Assembly: GCF_023053635.1 (NCBI RefSeq)
Contig: NC_086180.1
Location: forward strand, 6,949,206-7,013,205
From: Elgaria multicarinata webbii
Taxonomy: Eukaryota; Chordata; Lepidosauria; Squamata; Anguidae
Length of the DNA stretch: 64,000 nt
Reading direction: 5' to 3'
Both the position numbers and the translations under genes were made by a program. The notes beneath the pieces were generated by a model, which had not been told where the DNA came from, did no database searches, and saw nothing but the letters and a program-made list of their open reading frames with translations. This document shows positions 41,201-51,589 of this stretch, in pieces (within the stretch, counting starts at the first letter, position 1; every line of letters starts with the position of its first letter).

Positions 41201-43565
41201 TCTGTGTGGAAAATTTCGATTTTCCCTAAGTTCACTCAGGATAGGGTATCTTGCTTCTAGATCGTTGTTATTGGAGCCAATCCTGGCATTAAAATCACCC
41301 AGAATATATAAATATGCATCAGGGAACCTAATAATTTGAGTGGATAAATAGCTCTCTACTTTATGCCAGAGTTTCTTGATCTGCTCATTGGATTTAGCAG
41401 GAGGGATATAAACATTCACAAAAATAAAATGACTAGCATTAATTTCCAAACAAATTCCAAACGCTAGTTGTTCACAGTTTTCCAATTAAGTAACCTTAGC
41501 TATCAGTGAAGAGGACACCAGAATGGCAAGGCCACCCCTTGGACGACCTTTCTTATTTGCCCGGTGAGCATTCAAAGAGTATGAGGAAAATCCATTAACA
41601 ACAACAGTGTCCATGGCCCAGGTTTCCTGAAGCAAGATTACATCAAAGCAAGAGATATATTGACAAAAGCAGCTATCCCAATGTTTGTTCGCCCAGCCCG
41701 CAATATTCCAGGATATGATCCTGAGGTAGGAATCACCCTGGGGCCACTGGCATCAATCCAGAGGGGTAATCCCGACCAGTGATCCATCCATGTCCCTCTG
41801 AATGCAGCCATTCCTCTTTGCTGTCATATGGTTCGATGGAAGCTGTGGGTCGGAATCGATGATACTGGGCGATATTAACTCTGATGTCGGCCCTACTTGA
41901 TTAGCATTAGGCAGCCCTCCAGACAGCTGTGACAGTTGGCAGGATGGGATGGATGACGTCTTGCTCCCCACCGATGTATGCAGCACTCCTGGATAGAGGC
42001 ACAACGTCGGACGAACGTTGTCAACTTTCACAGGAGTGTCTTGACCAAGAGTTATCAGGTCTTGCAAGGTAGTGATGGTATGTTGCCCTTCAACCAAGGG
42101 CTGAGCACAAAAGAAATCGACCACCCCCAAATGAAGTGAATCGGGAGGCAGTTCCTGTTCCAAGATGAGGGAGTCGGAGGGCCTGCTCGGAGATTGCTGG
42201 ATGCTTTGAGGCTGGTCTTCACACAGTGGGCAGGAAGAAGGAAAAAAGCTTTTGTGTGGTAAATCTGCTTCTTCAGACACCGCAGTTGAAAAAGCCATGG
42301 ATTTGCTGCTACTCCGTTTGGGGGCATTAAACTGCAGCTGGAGGATAGAATTAGAGCGGCTTTTGATGGATATTAACGGTTTAACCTGGAGATCTTTAAA
42401 AAGCCGTGATGGGTAGATCCCCACAGTGTGCAGAAAAAGTTTTTCCTTCATTAGTAAATTTGGGGTGGTAGGTTTAGTAAACTTCAATAGGTACCTCTTA
42501 TAAACAGGTGAAGAGAAAAGTAGTTCCACAGCCAACAAATATGATGGCTGAATATTTAGCAGCCATTTGAGGTTTAAGTTAGCACTTTGAACCGATCCCC
42601 AGAATGGGTGTTGTCCTCCATGGGGATGTACATCTATAACCATCGAGCAGGGCTGAAGAACTAGGCCACCATTTTTTCGCTCTATTATTCCGATATCTAG
42701 TCCACTATTGGGGGCTGTAGATAAACAGCCTCCATTATTGCAGAGAGGTTCGAATACTGGATCTAAACGGGGAGGGCGGGGTGGAGGTTGAGCCTGGATG
42801 CCTTGGCAGAGAAGCTTTTCTGGGAGCCATGTCAACAGTTTATTTAAAGAACTTAGCACAGTTTCTAAGTTAGAACTAATCAATTGGAGTGTCCTCGCTG
42901 TTAGAAAACATTGCTCAGCCAGTAATTCAAAGGAAAAAGCTTCACTTTGGGAGTTTTCCGTGGATTTGCCAGTTGGCTGGTTTGTTTGAGAAACACCAGC
43001 GTCTCCTAAGATAGACTCACCAGTAACTTCGCCTCCCTCGGCCAGAGGAGCGTATCTGTTAGACAAAGTGATTTCATCTCTCGGAGAAGCAGCAGAGACG
43101 GCATGAGGAGGCTGCCGAACAATAAAACTGTCGAGCCTGCACTGTTTGGCGCGAGGCGCGTTACTTGCATTTTGTGGAGGTGATAAAACTCTTTTCCTTC
43201 TCATGGTCAGCCAAATGACCAAGAGGTAAGCAAGCTAAAAAAGTCCACCCTACTAAAAAGTTTAAAACCCCTTTCAGGGAGTGGCAACTAATACTCGAAA
43301 GCTGCCAAGTGTTAATTAAATTCTTGGTAAAAAGCAGTTTGCAGTTCAAGGAAGGAGGCAGCACATCAAGAGCTGCAAAACTGCAAGCTGGAAATGCAGA
43401 GGCAGTAAGAGCAATTAAAAACAAGTGAAAGAGTAAAACAGTAAAACAATAAAACTGCTTAAAATAGGTCAATAAAACAGTAAAACTTCTAAACTAAATT
43501 ATATGAGTCACGGAGACTCACACAGCACTGCAGCCTCCAATGCCATTTTCCCGGAAGTCGAAAAA
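38241..43565 (-). mobile_element. Full-length APE-type LINE (Ingi/Vingi- or I/Jockey-group-like)
   Basis: Complete 5.3-kb insertion flanked by a 13-bp duplication CCCTATAGCAAAT (38,228-38,240 and 43,566-43,578). The 5' UTR is about 343 bp and opens TTTTTCGACTTCCGGGAAAATGGC. A long coding region spans 43,222-38,357, and the short 3' end terminates in (AGT)n. An apurinic-type endonuclease and reverse transcriptase are both present, so it is not R2/R4-like. The clade is inferred from the C-terminal CPC-x9-H-x4-C motif and overall layout. Confidence 0.85.
38357..43222 (-). pseudogene. LINE polyprotein: ORF1-like region, endonuclease, reverse transcriptase
   Basis: From 43,222 to 38,357 the minus strand stays in one frame for about 1,622 codons, interrupted only by stop codons at 41,755-41,753, 41,488-41,486, 40,792-40,790 and 38,926-38,924, with no frameshift. 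The first 489 codons (MRRKRVLSPPQNASNAPRAK...) have no recognisable zinc knuckle. Then come endonuclease motifs SWNIAG, LLQETW, LGDFNARIG and SDHQPL, and reverse-transcriptase motifs FRPISLLSIIGKLYARFLSN, FMDLKSAFDSIPR, RGVRQGCILAPTLFNLYIND and LYADDAVILS. A C-terminal RRCPCRNTEVETMEHILLSC zinc-like motif closes the frame. The 41,753 stop separates the ORF1-like and endonuclease parts in the same frame, so it may be the natural ORF1 end or a read-through point. The other three look like decay. Young but probably inactive. Confidence 0.85.
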
Positions 43566-43638
43566 CCCTATAGCAAATCGTCCTCAGGAGAAATGGGGGT
43601 GTGCAGACTTCAGGCTTGTGGAACCCACTTTAGGTTAT

Positions 43639-43730
43639 TTATTTATTTATTTATTTATTTATTACATTTTTATACCGCCCAATAGCCGAAGCTCTCTGGG
43701 CGGTTCACAAAAATTAAAATTAAAAAAAAA
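43639..43730 (-). repeat. L2 LINE 3' tail
   Basis: (TTTA)n, then TTTTTATACCGCCCAATAGC and AGCTCTCTGGGCGGTTCAC. Confidence 0.85.
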
Positions 43731-43789
43731 AATTTTTTTTTTTACTCTAACCAGAGGTCCACCAACGCCAGGTCATCATCATCTCTCTT

Positions 43790-44130
43790 TTCTCTTTTTT
43801 TGACTGATGTGACTAACAGAATAATTGTGACCTTTTCTTGTTGCCATAATCCTTTAACTTCAATAGCCAGCGGTGTATATTTTCCTCTCTTTTCCTTTTC
43901 CACAACATTTTTTGTCATTAGGTATTACTATGTCAATGAGGTAGGTGTGTTTTTCTTTTCTGTCTATAACTGTTATGTCTCGTCAGTTGCAGGGTATTGT
44001 TTCATCCATCTGAATTGTTCTGTCCCAGTATATTTTATGATCTGCATTTTCCAAGATTGTTTTGGGTATGTTTGATGAGGTTGAATTTGATGGCAAGCTG
44101 TTGGTGAATTATTTTTGCAGCTGTATCTTG
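43790..44130 (-). mobile_element. R4-clade LINE fragment
   Basis: The minus strand in short pieces reads TAAKIIHQQLAIKFNLIKHT, ILGQNNSDG-like and a QKRKTHLPH stretch. This corresponds to the R4/Dong family C-terminal region known from Anolis. Heavily degraded. Confidence 0.55.
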
Positions 44131-44136
44131 TGTCTG

Positions 44137-44177
<41 letters not shown>

Positions 44178-44395
44178 TCTCCCCCAAAAAGACACAAAGT
44201 GGCTTACAACAAAATGATGAAAACATACAAAAAATAAAATAGCTAAAAACATTTTCCATTAAAAATACCAAAAACATAGTAAAACAGCTAAAACATCTTT
44301 ACAGACCATAACTAAAATAACCGATGCGTTAAAAGAATCATATGCTTTCAAATGCCTGGAGATATAGATGGGGAAAAACATAGAATTAAGGAACG
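44131..44395 (-). repeat. L2-like LINE 3' end with (TTA)n
   Basis: A (TTA)n run at 44,140-44,176, then CAAAGTGGCTTACAACAAAATG and an A-rich 3' UTR. Confidence 0.6.
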
Positions 44396-44649
44396 AGGGT
44401 GCCTCTGAGCACAAGTTCTGCCCATGAAAAAAAAAATTTCAGTACCAAAACAAAGCTCAAAGTCCGGTTACCCAAAAATCCATTCCTGGTCCCACCACCA
44501 AAGTTTCTTACATTTCAACAGCCCAGTGTGTGGGGGCTGGTAGAGAAAGCTTTGCTGTTGTTCCTGCTGTTAAAAAATGGGAGTCAGAAATCCTTGATCA
44601 ATCAGCCCTTCTGCCTAAATGACCCAGTGTGCAGCGGCTGTAAAAACAG

Positions 44650-44960
44650 GCATATTCCGTTTTGGGGCTCATTAGGAAGAGAACTGAATATAAACTGCCC
44701 ATATCATAAGGACTTTATACAAATTCACGGTAAGACCACGTTTGGAATATTGTGTGCAGTTCTGCTCAACCAACCTCAAAAACGATATTGTAGAGCTGGA
44801 AAAGATGTAGAAAAGAAGAACCAAATTTATCAAGGGATGGAGCAACTCGCCTATGCGCAAAGCTTACAACTTTGGGCCCTTTTTAGCTTCGAAAAAAGCC
44901 AAATAAGGGGGAACACAATTGAGTTGTGCGTGCATCAAAAGTGCATTGGGGGAAGTTTTT
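44650..44960 (+). repeat. Old CR1 LINE fragment
   Basis: Reads VRPRLEYCVQFCSTNLKNDI and ELEKM in the plus strand, the CR1 C-terminal region, with several disruptions. Confidence 0.65.
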
Positions 44961-44971
44961 CTCCCTTTCTC

Positions 44972-45024
<53 letters not shown>
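44972..45024. repeat. (ATA)n microsatellite
   Basis: About 53 bp of uninterrupted ATA repeats. Confidence 0.95.
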
Positions 45025-45025
<1 letters not shown>

Positions 45026-45047
45026 GAACCCGGTGGCATCCTAAAAA

Positions 45048-45180
45048 GTAGGGCTGTGCACGGACCCACCCGATCTGCAAATTGCAGATCAGGCCCGCTC
45101 CGCCCTGCATTGATCCACTAGGGTCTGCTCTGTTCCACTGCGGAGCTCCGCAGCGGCACCAGGTAAGGCCCCCTCCCTCC
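45048..45180. mobile_element. End of a hAT-like element related to 23,627-26,032
   Basis: GTAGGGCTGTGCACGGACCC, GATCTGCAAATTGCAGATC and GCGGAGCTCCGC echo the right end of the 2.4-kb element. The far end was not located with certainty. Confidence 0.5.
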
Positions 45181-45185
45181 TTCCT

Positions 45186-45336
45186 TACCTGCATCCATCA
45201 CGTTCTGGCGGCAGCTTCAACTGAGCCCGAGAACTCAAACAGGAAGACCAGGCCGTGCGGCCTGGTCTTCCGGTTTGAATCCTTGGGTTCAGTTGAAGCC
45301 GCTGCCGGAACGTGACGGACTCAGGTAAGACCCCCC
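45186..45336. repeat. Near-perfect ~150-bp palindrome
   Basis: TCACGTTCTGGCGGCAGCTTC is mirrored by GAAGCCGCTGCCGGAACGTGA. The centre AAGACCAGGCCGTGCGGCCTGGTCTT closes the hairpin. No coding frame. Confidence 0.85.
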
Positions 45337-45389
45337 TTACCTGGCTCTTCCGCCGTCGCCACATGGGCGGCGGCAGGGCCAGGTAAACC

Positions 45390-45830
45390 CCCCTCACGCA
45401 CACCACTTACCAACCATCGGCCAGGAATCAACAAAGCAGGACATGGTGCAACAGCACCCTCCCACCCATGTTCCCCAGCAACTGACGCACACAGGCTTAT
45501 TGCCTCGAATACTGGAGAGAGCACACAACCATCAGGGCTAGTAGCCATTGATAGCCTTTGTCGCCAGGGATTTATCCAACCCCCTTTTGAAGCCATCCAA
45601 ATTGGTGGCCATCACTACAACTTGTGGTAGTGAGTTCCATAGTTTAACTCTGCACTGTGTGAAGAAGTCCTTCCTTTTATTTGTTCGGGATCTCCCACCA
45701 ATCAGTTTCATGGGATGACCCCAGGTTCTAGTATTTTGAGAGGGAGAAAAATGTCTCCCTGTTCACATTCTTCACACCACGCATAATTTTGTACACCTCT
45801 GTCTTGTCTCCCCTTAGCCTCCTTTTGTTC
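45390..45830 (-). repeat. CR1-family LINE 3' fragment
   Basis: Same sequence as 28,400-28,740: AAGCAGGACATGGTGCAACA, TAGTAGCCATTGATAGCC, GATCTCCCACCAATCAG. Confidence 0.8.
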
Positions 45831-46042
45831 CCCCCTCCCCCCCACATTCCTACAAGGTCTGTTCCTTCTCAACATCCCAATTTAGAGGGGGGCGTCGGAG
45901 AGGGAGAAAACCTTTTCGTTGTAGCCGTGGTTGAAAATTGGGAGTCTGAAATGTTGCAGACCCGCTGCAAATCACACAGAGAGCTACCAGTAGACCCAGT
46001 TGATCATCTGCCCATCCTGATGTGTAAGGTACCAGTCCCATC

Positions 46043-46275
46043 CCTATTTATTTATTTAGACATTTGTATCCCGCCCTATATCACTGCGATCTCAGGGCGG
46101 CATACCAATAAAATTATACAACAATATAAAACAATAAACAGCTAAAAACAAATTAAACCATTATTCAAGACAATACCAGTGTAACATTTTAAAGCAGTAA
46201 AACTAATTAAAACAGTTAAAACAGCCTGCAAGCTTGGTGAATTTAGCCATCAAAGGCTTTTTAAAAAGCTATGTC
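46043..46275 (-). repeat. L2-like LINE 3' end
   Basis: TTTGTATCCCGCCCTATATC and CTCAGGGCGGCATACCAATA, then an A-rich 3' UTR. Confidence 0.75.
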
Positions 46276-46639
46276 TTTATTTGGCACTGGAATAAAGTCA
46301 GAGTTGGTGCCAGTCAGTTAGCTTCTTGGCAGTCTCCTTATCCTCCTTTAGTAGTCCTTCGTCATACAGTGGGCCAACTACTATCTAGCTGGTTTCTTCT
46401 GTCCGATGTATCTAAAGCTGGGGTGCAGAATTTCAGGCCTTGGGCCAACATCCTGGTGTCCCAATCTGGCCCTACCTGAGTCCCCAGAAAGCCATGCCTC
46501 CTCCCCCTAGCCCCACCTGCTTCACCCTGTCATAGAATTCTTTACATGATCAAGAGATTGGACATGACCCAGGTAGCGTTCGCTCGCCAATTGCTTTATT
46601 CAACAACACAGAAAACATGACGTTGCAACGGAGTCTCTT

Positions 46640-47370
46640 AGCATGCCGGCCAATTTGCGTCTGTCTTCACTGCAGAACATGTAAGGTAGGTATCAGCACC
46701 TGAACTGATGTTTTCAGGAAGGGAGTTTGATGAACGCAAGCAGAGAGTTGTGACCAGAGATGAAGTTGTAGACCTTATTGACAAATTGAAAATAAACAAA
46801 TCACTGGGTCCAAATGGTATCCATCCAAGAGAGGGTGACCATATGAAAAGCAGGACAAGGGCAGGGTCTTGCTATTTACTGTTTTACTCTGTACAGCACC
46901 ATGTACATTGATGGTGCTATATAAATAAATAAATAAATAAATAAATAATAAATAATAATAATAATAATAATCAGTTGCATAGAAAAGGGAATTTCAGCAG
47001 GTGTCCTTTGTACGCATGCAGCACCTGGTGAAATTCCCTCTTCATCACCACAGTTAAAGCTGCAGGAGCTATACTACAGTGACCAGATACAAAAGTGGGC
47101 AGGGCTCCTGCAGCTTTAACTGTGGTGATGAAGAGGGGATTCCAGCAGGTGCTGCATGCATATAAATGACACCTGCTGAAATCCCCTTTTCTATAAAACT
47201 ATTAAAGATATAGGAGCCCTGTCCTCCTTTTCATACGGTCAGCCTAAAGAGAGCTCAAATGTGGAATTACATGGCTACTAGTTGTGATGGATGTTTGTTA
47301 CCTCCCAATGCCACTTGCGAGGTTACACCCACTGTTACACTGAGGTCCTGCTTGTGGGCTTTCCTTAGGC
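46640..47370 (+). mobile_element. CR1 fragment split by a foldback MITE
   Basis: DEVVDLIDKLKINKSLGPNG and IHPR is the CR1 ORF2 segment preceding the reverse transcriptase. It is cut at ~46,832 and a CR1-like 3' part follows at 47,249-47,370. Confidence 0.65.
46833..47248. mobile_element. Foldback MITE (hAT-like), with nested LINE tail
   Basis: GGTGACCATATGAAAAGCAGGAC and its inverse at the right end. The flanks share AAGAGAG (7-8 bp duplication). The interior is itself palindromic (CAGCAGGTGTCMTTTGTA blocks). An unrelated AAATA-tailed piece lies at 46,880-46,975. Relative of 3,595-3,860. Confidence 0.75.
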
Positions 47371-47376
47371 ACCTAG

Positions 47377-47716
47377 AATCATAGTAGAGTTGGAAGGGGC
47401 CTAAAAGGCCATCAAGTCCAACCTCCTGCTCAATGTAGGAATCCACCCTAAAGCATCCCTGACAGATGGTTGTCCAGCTGCCTCTTGAAGGCCTCTAGTG
47501 TGGGAGAGCCCACAACCTTCCTAGGTAACTGGTTCCATTGTCGTACTGCTACGACAATGTAGCAGTGGTGACCACTATGAGACTAGAATCATAGAATAGC
47601 AGAGTTGGAAGAGGCCTCTAAGGCCATCGAGTCCAACCCCCTGCTCAATGCAGGAATCCACCCTAAAGCATCCCTGACAGAGGGTTGTCCAGCTGCCTCT
47701 TGAATGCCTCTATAGA
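47377..47716 (-). repeat. Two tandem CR1 LINE 3' ends
   Basis: Two minus-strand CR1 termini follow each other (47,377-47,570 and 47,585-47,716), each starting AGAATCATAG. Confidence 0.85.
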
Positions 47717-47719
47717 ATG

Positions 47720-48875
47720 CTTCCCTTCTTCATCCAGTCCTTGGGGTGGGGACCATTTGCAGCTCTGGCTCCAGTAGCAAAATGTTTGGGGCCTTCCCCA
47801 CTTTCTGTATGAATGGAGAAGACCCCCATGGCTGTCCCAGCAAGGTTACTTGGTTCCTGAGGAAGCACCAGAGGCACCTCTCAGAGATGGTTGAAAGCAA
47901 TTGCACTTTAGGAGAAGATCACTCAAATGAGCTGAATATTCTTTTGTGTTGCTCCATAAATCAGATGTGTGTGTGTGCTCCGTTCAGCAGTCAAAATGCA
48001 GACTCGCAGCTCTTTGACGAAGAGAAAGTGAGAGCATGATCTCTCTCAAATAAGCTGGGTTAAACTAATATTGCACATGTCCAGGTAAACAGAATGCTTG
48101 TAAATTCATTTATTTGATGGGCGCAGGAAAGGTCTATGGGGCCTTGTGGCTATTTTTATTAGCACCATCTCTTTTCAGAGACCTCCCAACCCTTACTTTA
48201 AAATTCCCTTGTAGGAGCTTCAGCTGAGCATGTCTAAGTTTATTAGGTAAACACACCTTTTCTCTCTCTCCCCCAGTTCCCACAGAATGGAAGGAATCCA
48301 TACAGGATTCTTTTTCTGTTTCCTTTAAAAATTGTATTTTTAACATGGTGTGTTTATTGTTGTTATTATTAGTTTTAATCCTATCTGCTGTTCACCACTC
48401 CGTTGTGCCCCCTCAAAACCCGAGGCGTCATCACGTCTCGGCTTTGCCAACCCCAATGCGAAAACCCAAAATTTGTCATGGGTCCAAATTCGGATGCGTT
48501 GGTTCTTCTTCGGAAAGAGACAAAAGCCAGATTCAAGGGCTGCTTTTCTTCAAGGTCCTGATGTGGAATAAAACAACAATGAAGGGGGGGGGGTGTTCAA
48601 CCTCTCTCTTCTTGGAGAGTTTTCGGGGCGGCATTCCGGTGGAGGGTCCAAACTATCAAAAACACAGCGTATTTTAGCTTGTAGTTTTCACCACCCATAC
48701 TTACACTTTTGGAAAGGCATTTTTGACCTTTTAGAACGGGGGAAAAAACCACACAGGAGTCAAGAAAGCACCCATGGATCGGTGGTTGAGGAAAGGGGCG
48801 GGTCCATCCGGAGAACTCCAGAGCATTGGACTGGGATCACAGCTGGGCCAGATTTGACCACCGGGGCTGAGGTTG
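47720..48875. other. Intergenic stretch, no gene recognised
   Basis: Several short frames without domain, homology or splice support. Confidence 0.4.
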
Positions 48876-48879
48876 AACA

Positions 48880-49052
48880 TCTCTCTATGCCTGTGTTCAG
48901 CAGTTGCTGGGGAACATGGCCATGAGGGTGCTGTTGCCCTCATGCCTAACTTTATGGGTTTCCCAATGGGACATCTAATTGGCCAATGTGTGAACAGAGT
49001 GCGGGACTAGATGGACCCCTGGCCTGATCCAGCATGGATGCTCTTGTATAGG
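48880..49052 (+). repeat. CR1-type 3' end
   Basis: CAGCAGTTGCTGGGGAACATGG through GGCCTGATCCAGCATGGATG; a plus copy of the family at 7,100. Confidence 0.75.
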
Positions 49053-49189
49053 TGGTGCTGCAGACAAAGCAAACTGATCTTGCATTGATCAGCCCGTTCC
49101 AGATGGGGAAAAGTGATTACGCAAAAAAGTATTGGTTGATCAAAGCAAGGTTGCTAGATTGGCATTGGAAGGTGGGCACTAAAAATATC

Positions 49190-49320
49190 AGCTTTGTGGA
49201 GCTTCGGCTATTGGGCGGTATAAAAATGAAATAAATAAATAACGCTTCAAAAAACTATTTATGTATTTCTTGCATTTATATACCACTCCATAGCTGAAGC
49301 TCTCTGGGCGGTTTACACTA
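49190..49320. repeat. Two opposed L2 tails
   Basis: A plus tail (GCTTCGGCTATTGGGCGGTA) at 49,197-49,245 abuts a minus tail (TATATACCACTCCATAGC) at 49,255-49,318. Confidence 0.75.
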
Positions 49321-49519
49321 CCCCAACCGCTTCCACTTTGAATAGATGCACCCTAAGAGATTTCTCCGTTTGCACAGCCCGCTTCTCCCAGGTTAGGGTG
49401 TGTGTGTGCTGAGGGTGCCTTGCCTGACTCCCCCACCCTGACCCCAAATGTCCTGGATCCCACCCCCTCCAACTGATTTAATCTCTTTGAAAGGACGTGT
49501 TCCTCCAAAGGCGACTTAC

Positions 49520-49708
49520 TCTTTACAGACAGGCACCTGGGAGTGTTTGAGATAGGAGTATCCCATCACTTCGACGTGGAGAGAGAAGACCCCCCCCCCG
49601 AGAACATAATCCCCTGCCAGGTGGAAATGGGACACGGGGGGTGGCAGTGAAAGTCAGGGCAGACCCCAAGATGGCAATACAAGCCACCCCCCCTCTCACG
49701 AGCCTCAT
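49520..49708 (-). pseudogene. Orphan TAS1R-like (class C taste receptor) first exon
   Basis: One minus-strand frame reads HFHLAGDYVLGG then GVFSLHVEVMGYSYLKHSQ and VPVCKE. This matches the start of the TAS1R extracellular (Venus-flytrap) domain (human TAS1R2: FYLPGDYLLGGLFSLHANM and VPMCKE). It ends at GA|GTAAGT (donor 49,519-49,514), the position where exon 1 of TAS1R genes ends. An ATG at 49,708 opens a hydrophobic leader in another frame, and the receptor frame has a stop just upstream, so leader and receptor parts do not connect. A run of ten G adds one Gly in LGGGVF. No further receptor exons were seen downstream on this strand. Best read as a relic; the exact TAS1R type is unsure. Confidence 0.55.
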
Positions 49709-49949
49709 GGTTCGACGGTGTCCTCATATAGACCGTTGTCAGGCCCGAAGATGACTGGAGGAGGGGACATCTCTGACCTGTCCTTTAGCAGCTTTCGGCG
49801 GCTCCTTCACATCAGCTGACAGGGACCAACTCATTTGCCTGCGTTCAAAATTTGCAGGTGGCCACAGCAGCAGAACCAAACAAACAAATCAAAAGGTGGG
49901 TGGCCCAAGAGAAACCCTTTAATGGTCCATTCCTTTGCTGCTCTAATTA

Positions 49950-50400
49950 TTATCATTATTATTATTATTATTATTATTATTTATATAGTACCATCAATGT
50001 ACATGTAATCCAGGCCTTACTTCTTACCTTTTCATTATTATTATTATTTATTGTAAACCACCCAGCTCTCTGGGTGGTTTACAAAAGTTAAAAACAGTGA
50101 AACTTAAAACAAATATACAAAATTTAAAACCATAAAAAGCATGAAATACAGACAAAAAGAGACAATATCCATTAAAAACAACTATTCTGGGGTCAATTAA
50201 AAAAATGCATATGCTATTAAATCCTTTAAATGCTCGGGAGAGGAGAGAAGTCTTGACCTGGCACTGAAAAGGTAACCATGTTGGTGCCAGCCAAGCCTTG
50301 TCAGGGAGATCATTCCATAATTTGGGGGCCACCACTGTTGCCGTTCTCTGAGCTTCCCTTGGGAAGCTCCTTCCCTACCTGGAGGAGGACCTTAGATGTT
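49950..50400 (-). mobile_element. L2-clade LINE 3' fragment
   Basis: (ATT)n tail, GTAAACCACCCAGCTCTCTG, and a reading frame with VAPKLWNDLPDKAWLAPTWL and PFQCQVKTSLLSRAF. Confidence 0.8.
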
Positions 50401-51170
50401 GAGCGTCGTGTATGGGTAGGTTCAATGTCGGGAGAGGTGAAGGAAAAGTGGGATATAGTGGAATACAATTTTTAAAAATCCCTGGGCACTGTCACTTACA
50501 AGCCCCCCCCCCAAAGAATAGGAGGTTGGCCATGACCTCTGTGCCTTGCTGATAGCAAGGCAATTCTTGCACAGACTGATAAATCATCCCTTTGCAGGAG
50601 AAAAACCAATACAACCTCAAAACTCACACATCTCTCTGGTTCCATAAGCCATCCCGGTAATGTCCCCTTTGACCTTTCCATGCAAAGCTTTGGTTTTCTC
50701 AGCCGAATCAAGCTCCGGTTCCCATTTGCATGGAACCCTGTTTGCATTTTGTACATTCGAAGGCCGGTCTATTTCCCTGGTGAAGCGAACATCTAGAGGG
50801 TCACCTAAAGTTGGAGTCGGCTCGCAACCCGTTTCTATCAGAGCCCTGGGGACTTCTCATAAAGAAGTTCCCAACTGGGAAAAAGTAATGCTACAACTCA
50901 ATGCAAAGTTTGGAAGAAGTGAAAATACACGACCAAAGCTTTTGTTTCGTTCTGTTAACTTCACTTTCTCCCTCAATCTTTTTCTTTCATGCCTCAGTCT
51001 TTAACCAATCTGCCTGAAATGTCCAAGGGCTGCGTTATGAACTCCAATACGTTTTCATTAGCAAATAAAAATTATTCAAAAAAAAATAAAGTAAATTGGT
51101 GTTTTTTTTTAAAAAAAAAGAACGCATTCCACCAACTACAGTAGAAAGGGAATGAGAAAACAGCAATCAT
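50401..51170. other. Intergenic stretch, no gene recognised
   Basis: Frames near 50,500-51,000 show no known domain. AATAAA at ~51,064 and poly-A near 51,080 and 51,110 suggest old retroelement ends. Confidence 0.4.
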
Positions 51171-51174
51171 TAAC

Positions 51175-51278
51175 CATCTGTCAGGGATGCTTTAGGGTGG
51201 ATTCCTGCATTGAGCAGGGGGTTGGACTCGATGGCCTTGTAGGCCCCTTCCAACTCTGCTATTCTATGGTTCTATGAA
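51175..51278 (+). repeat. CR1 LINE 3' terminus
   Basis: CATCTGTCAGGGATGCTTTAGG to TTCTATGGTTCTATG; same end as at 1-105. Confidence 0.9.
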
Positions 51279-51589
51279 AATATGGTATAGTGGTCTATAG
51301 TATTTTTAGAAACGTTGGGCACAAACGCTTGCAAACACGTTTTCAGAAACACTTTTGTGAGACTGAGGGGCTTCTCTTTCCTGTTCACTGCCCTTTCTCC
51401 CTGAATCTTTAACCAATCTTCCTGAAATTCCCATGTTATGTAAAATAGACATTTCTTTCTGGCACGTGGAAATTCCAGGGAAGTTGGTAGAACCCTTTCA
51501 ATTGTATTAAGACTAGAACAACCCACACACCCCTGATTTTCATTTAACCTTACTGAACTTCTCATTTTACTGATCACGGAAGTCATTCT

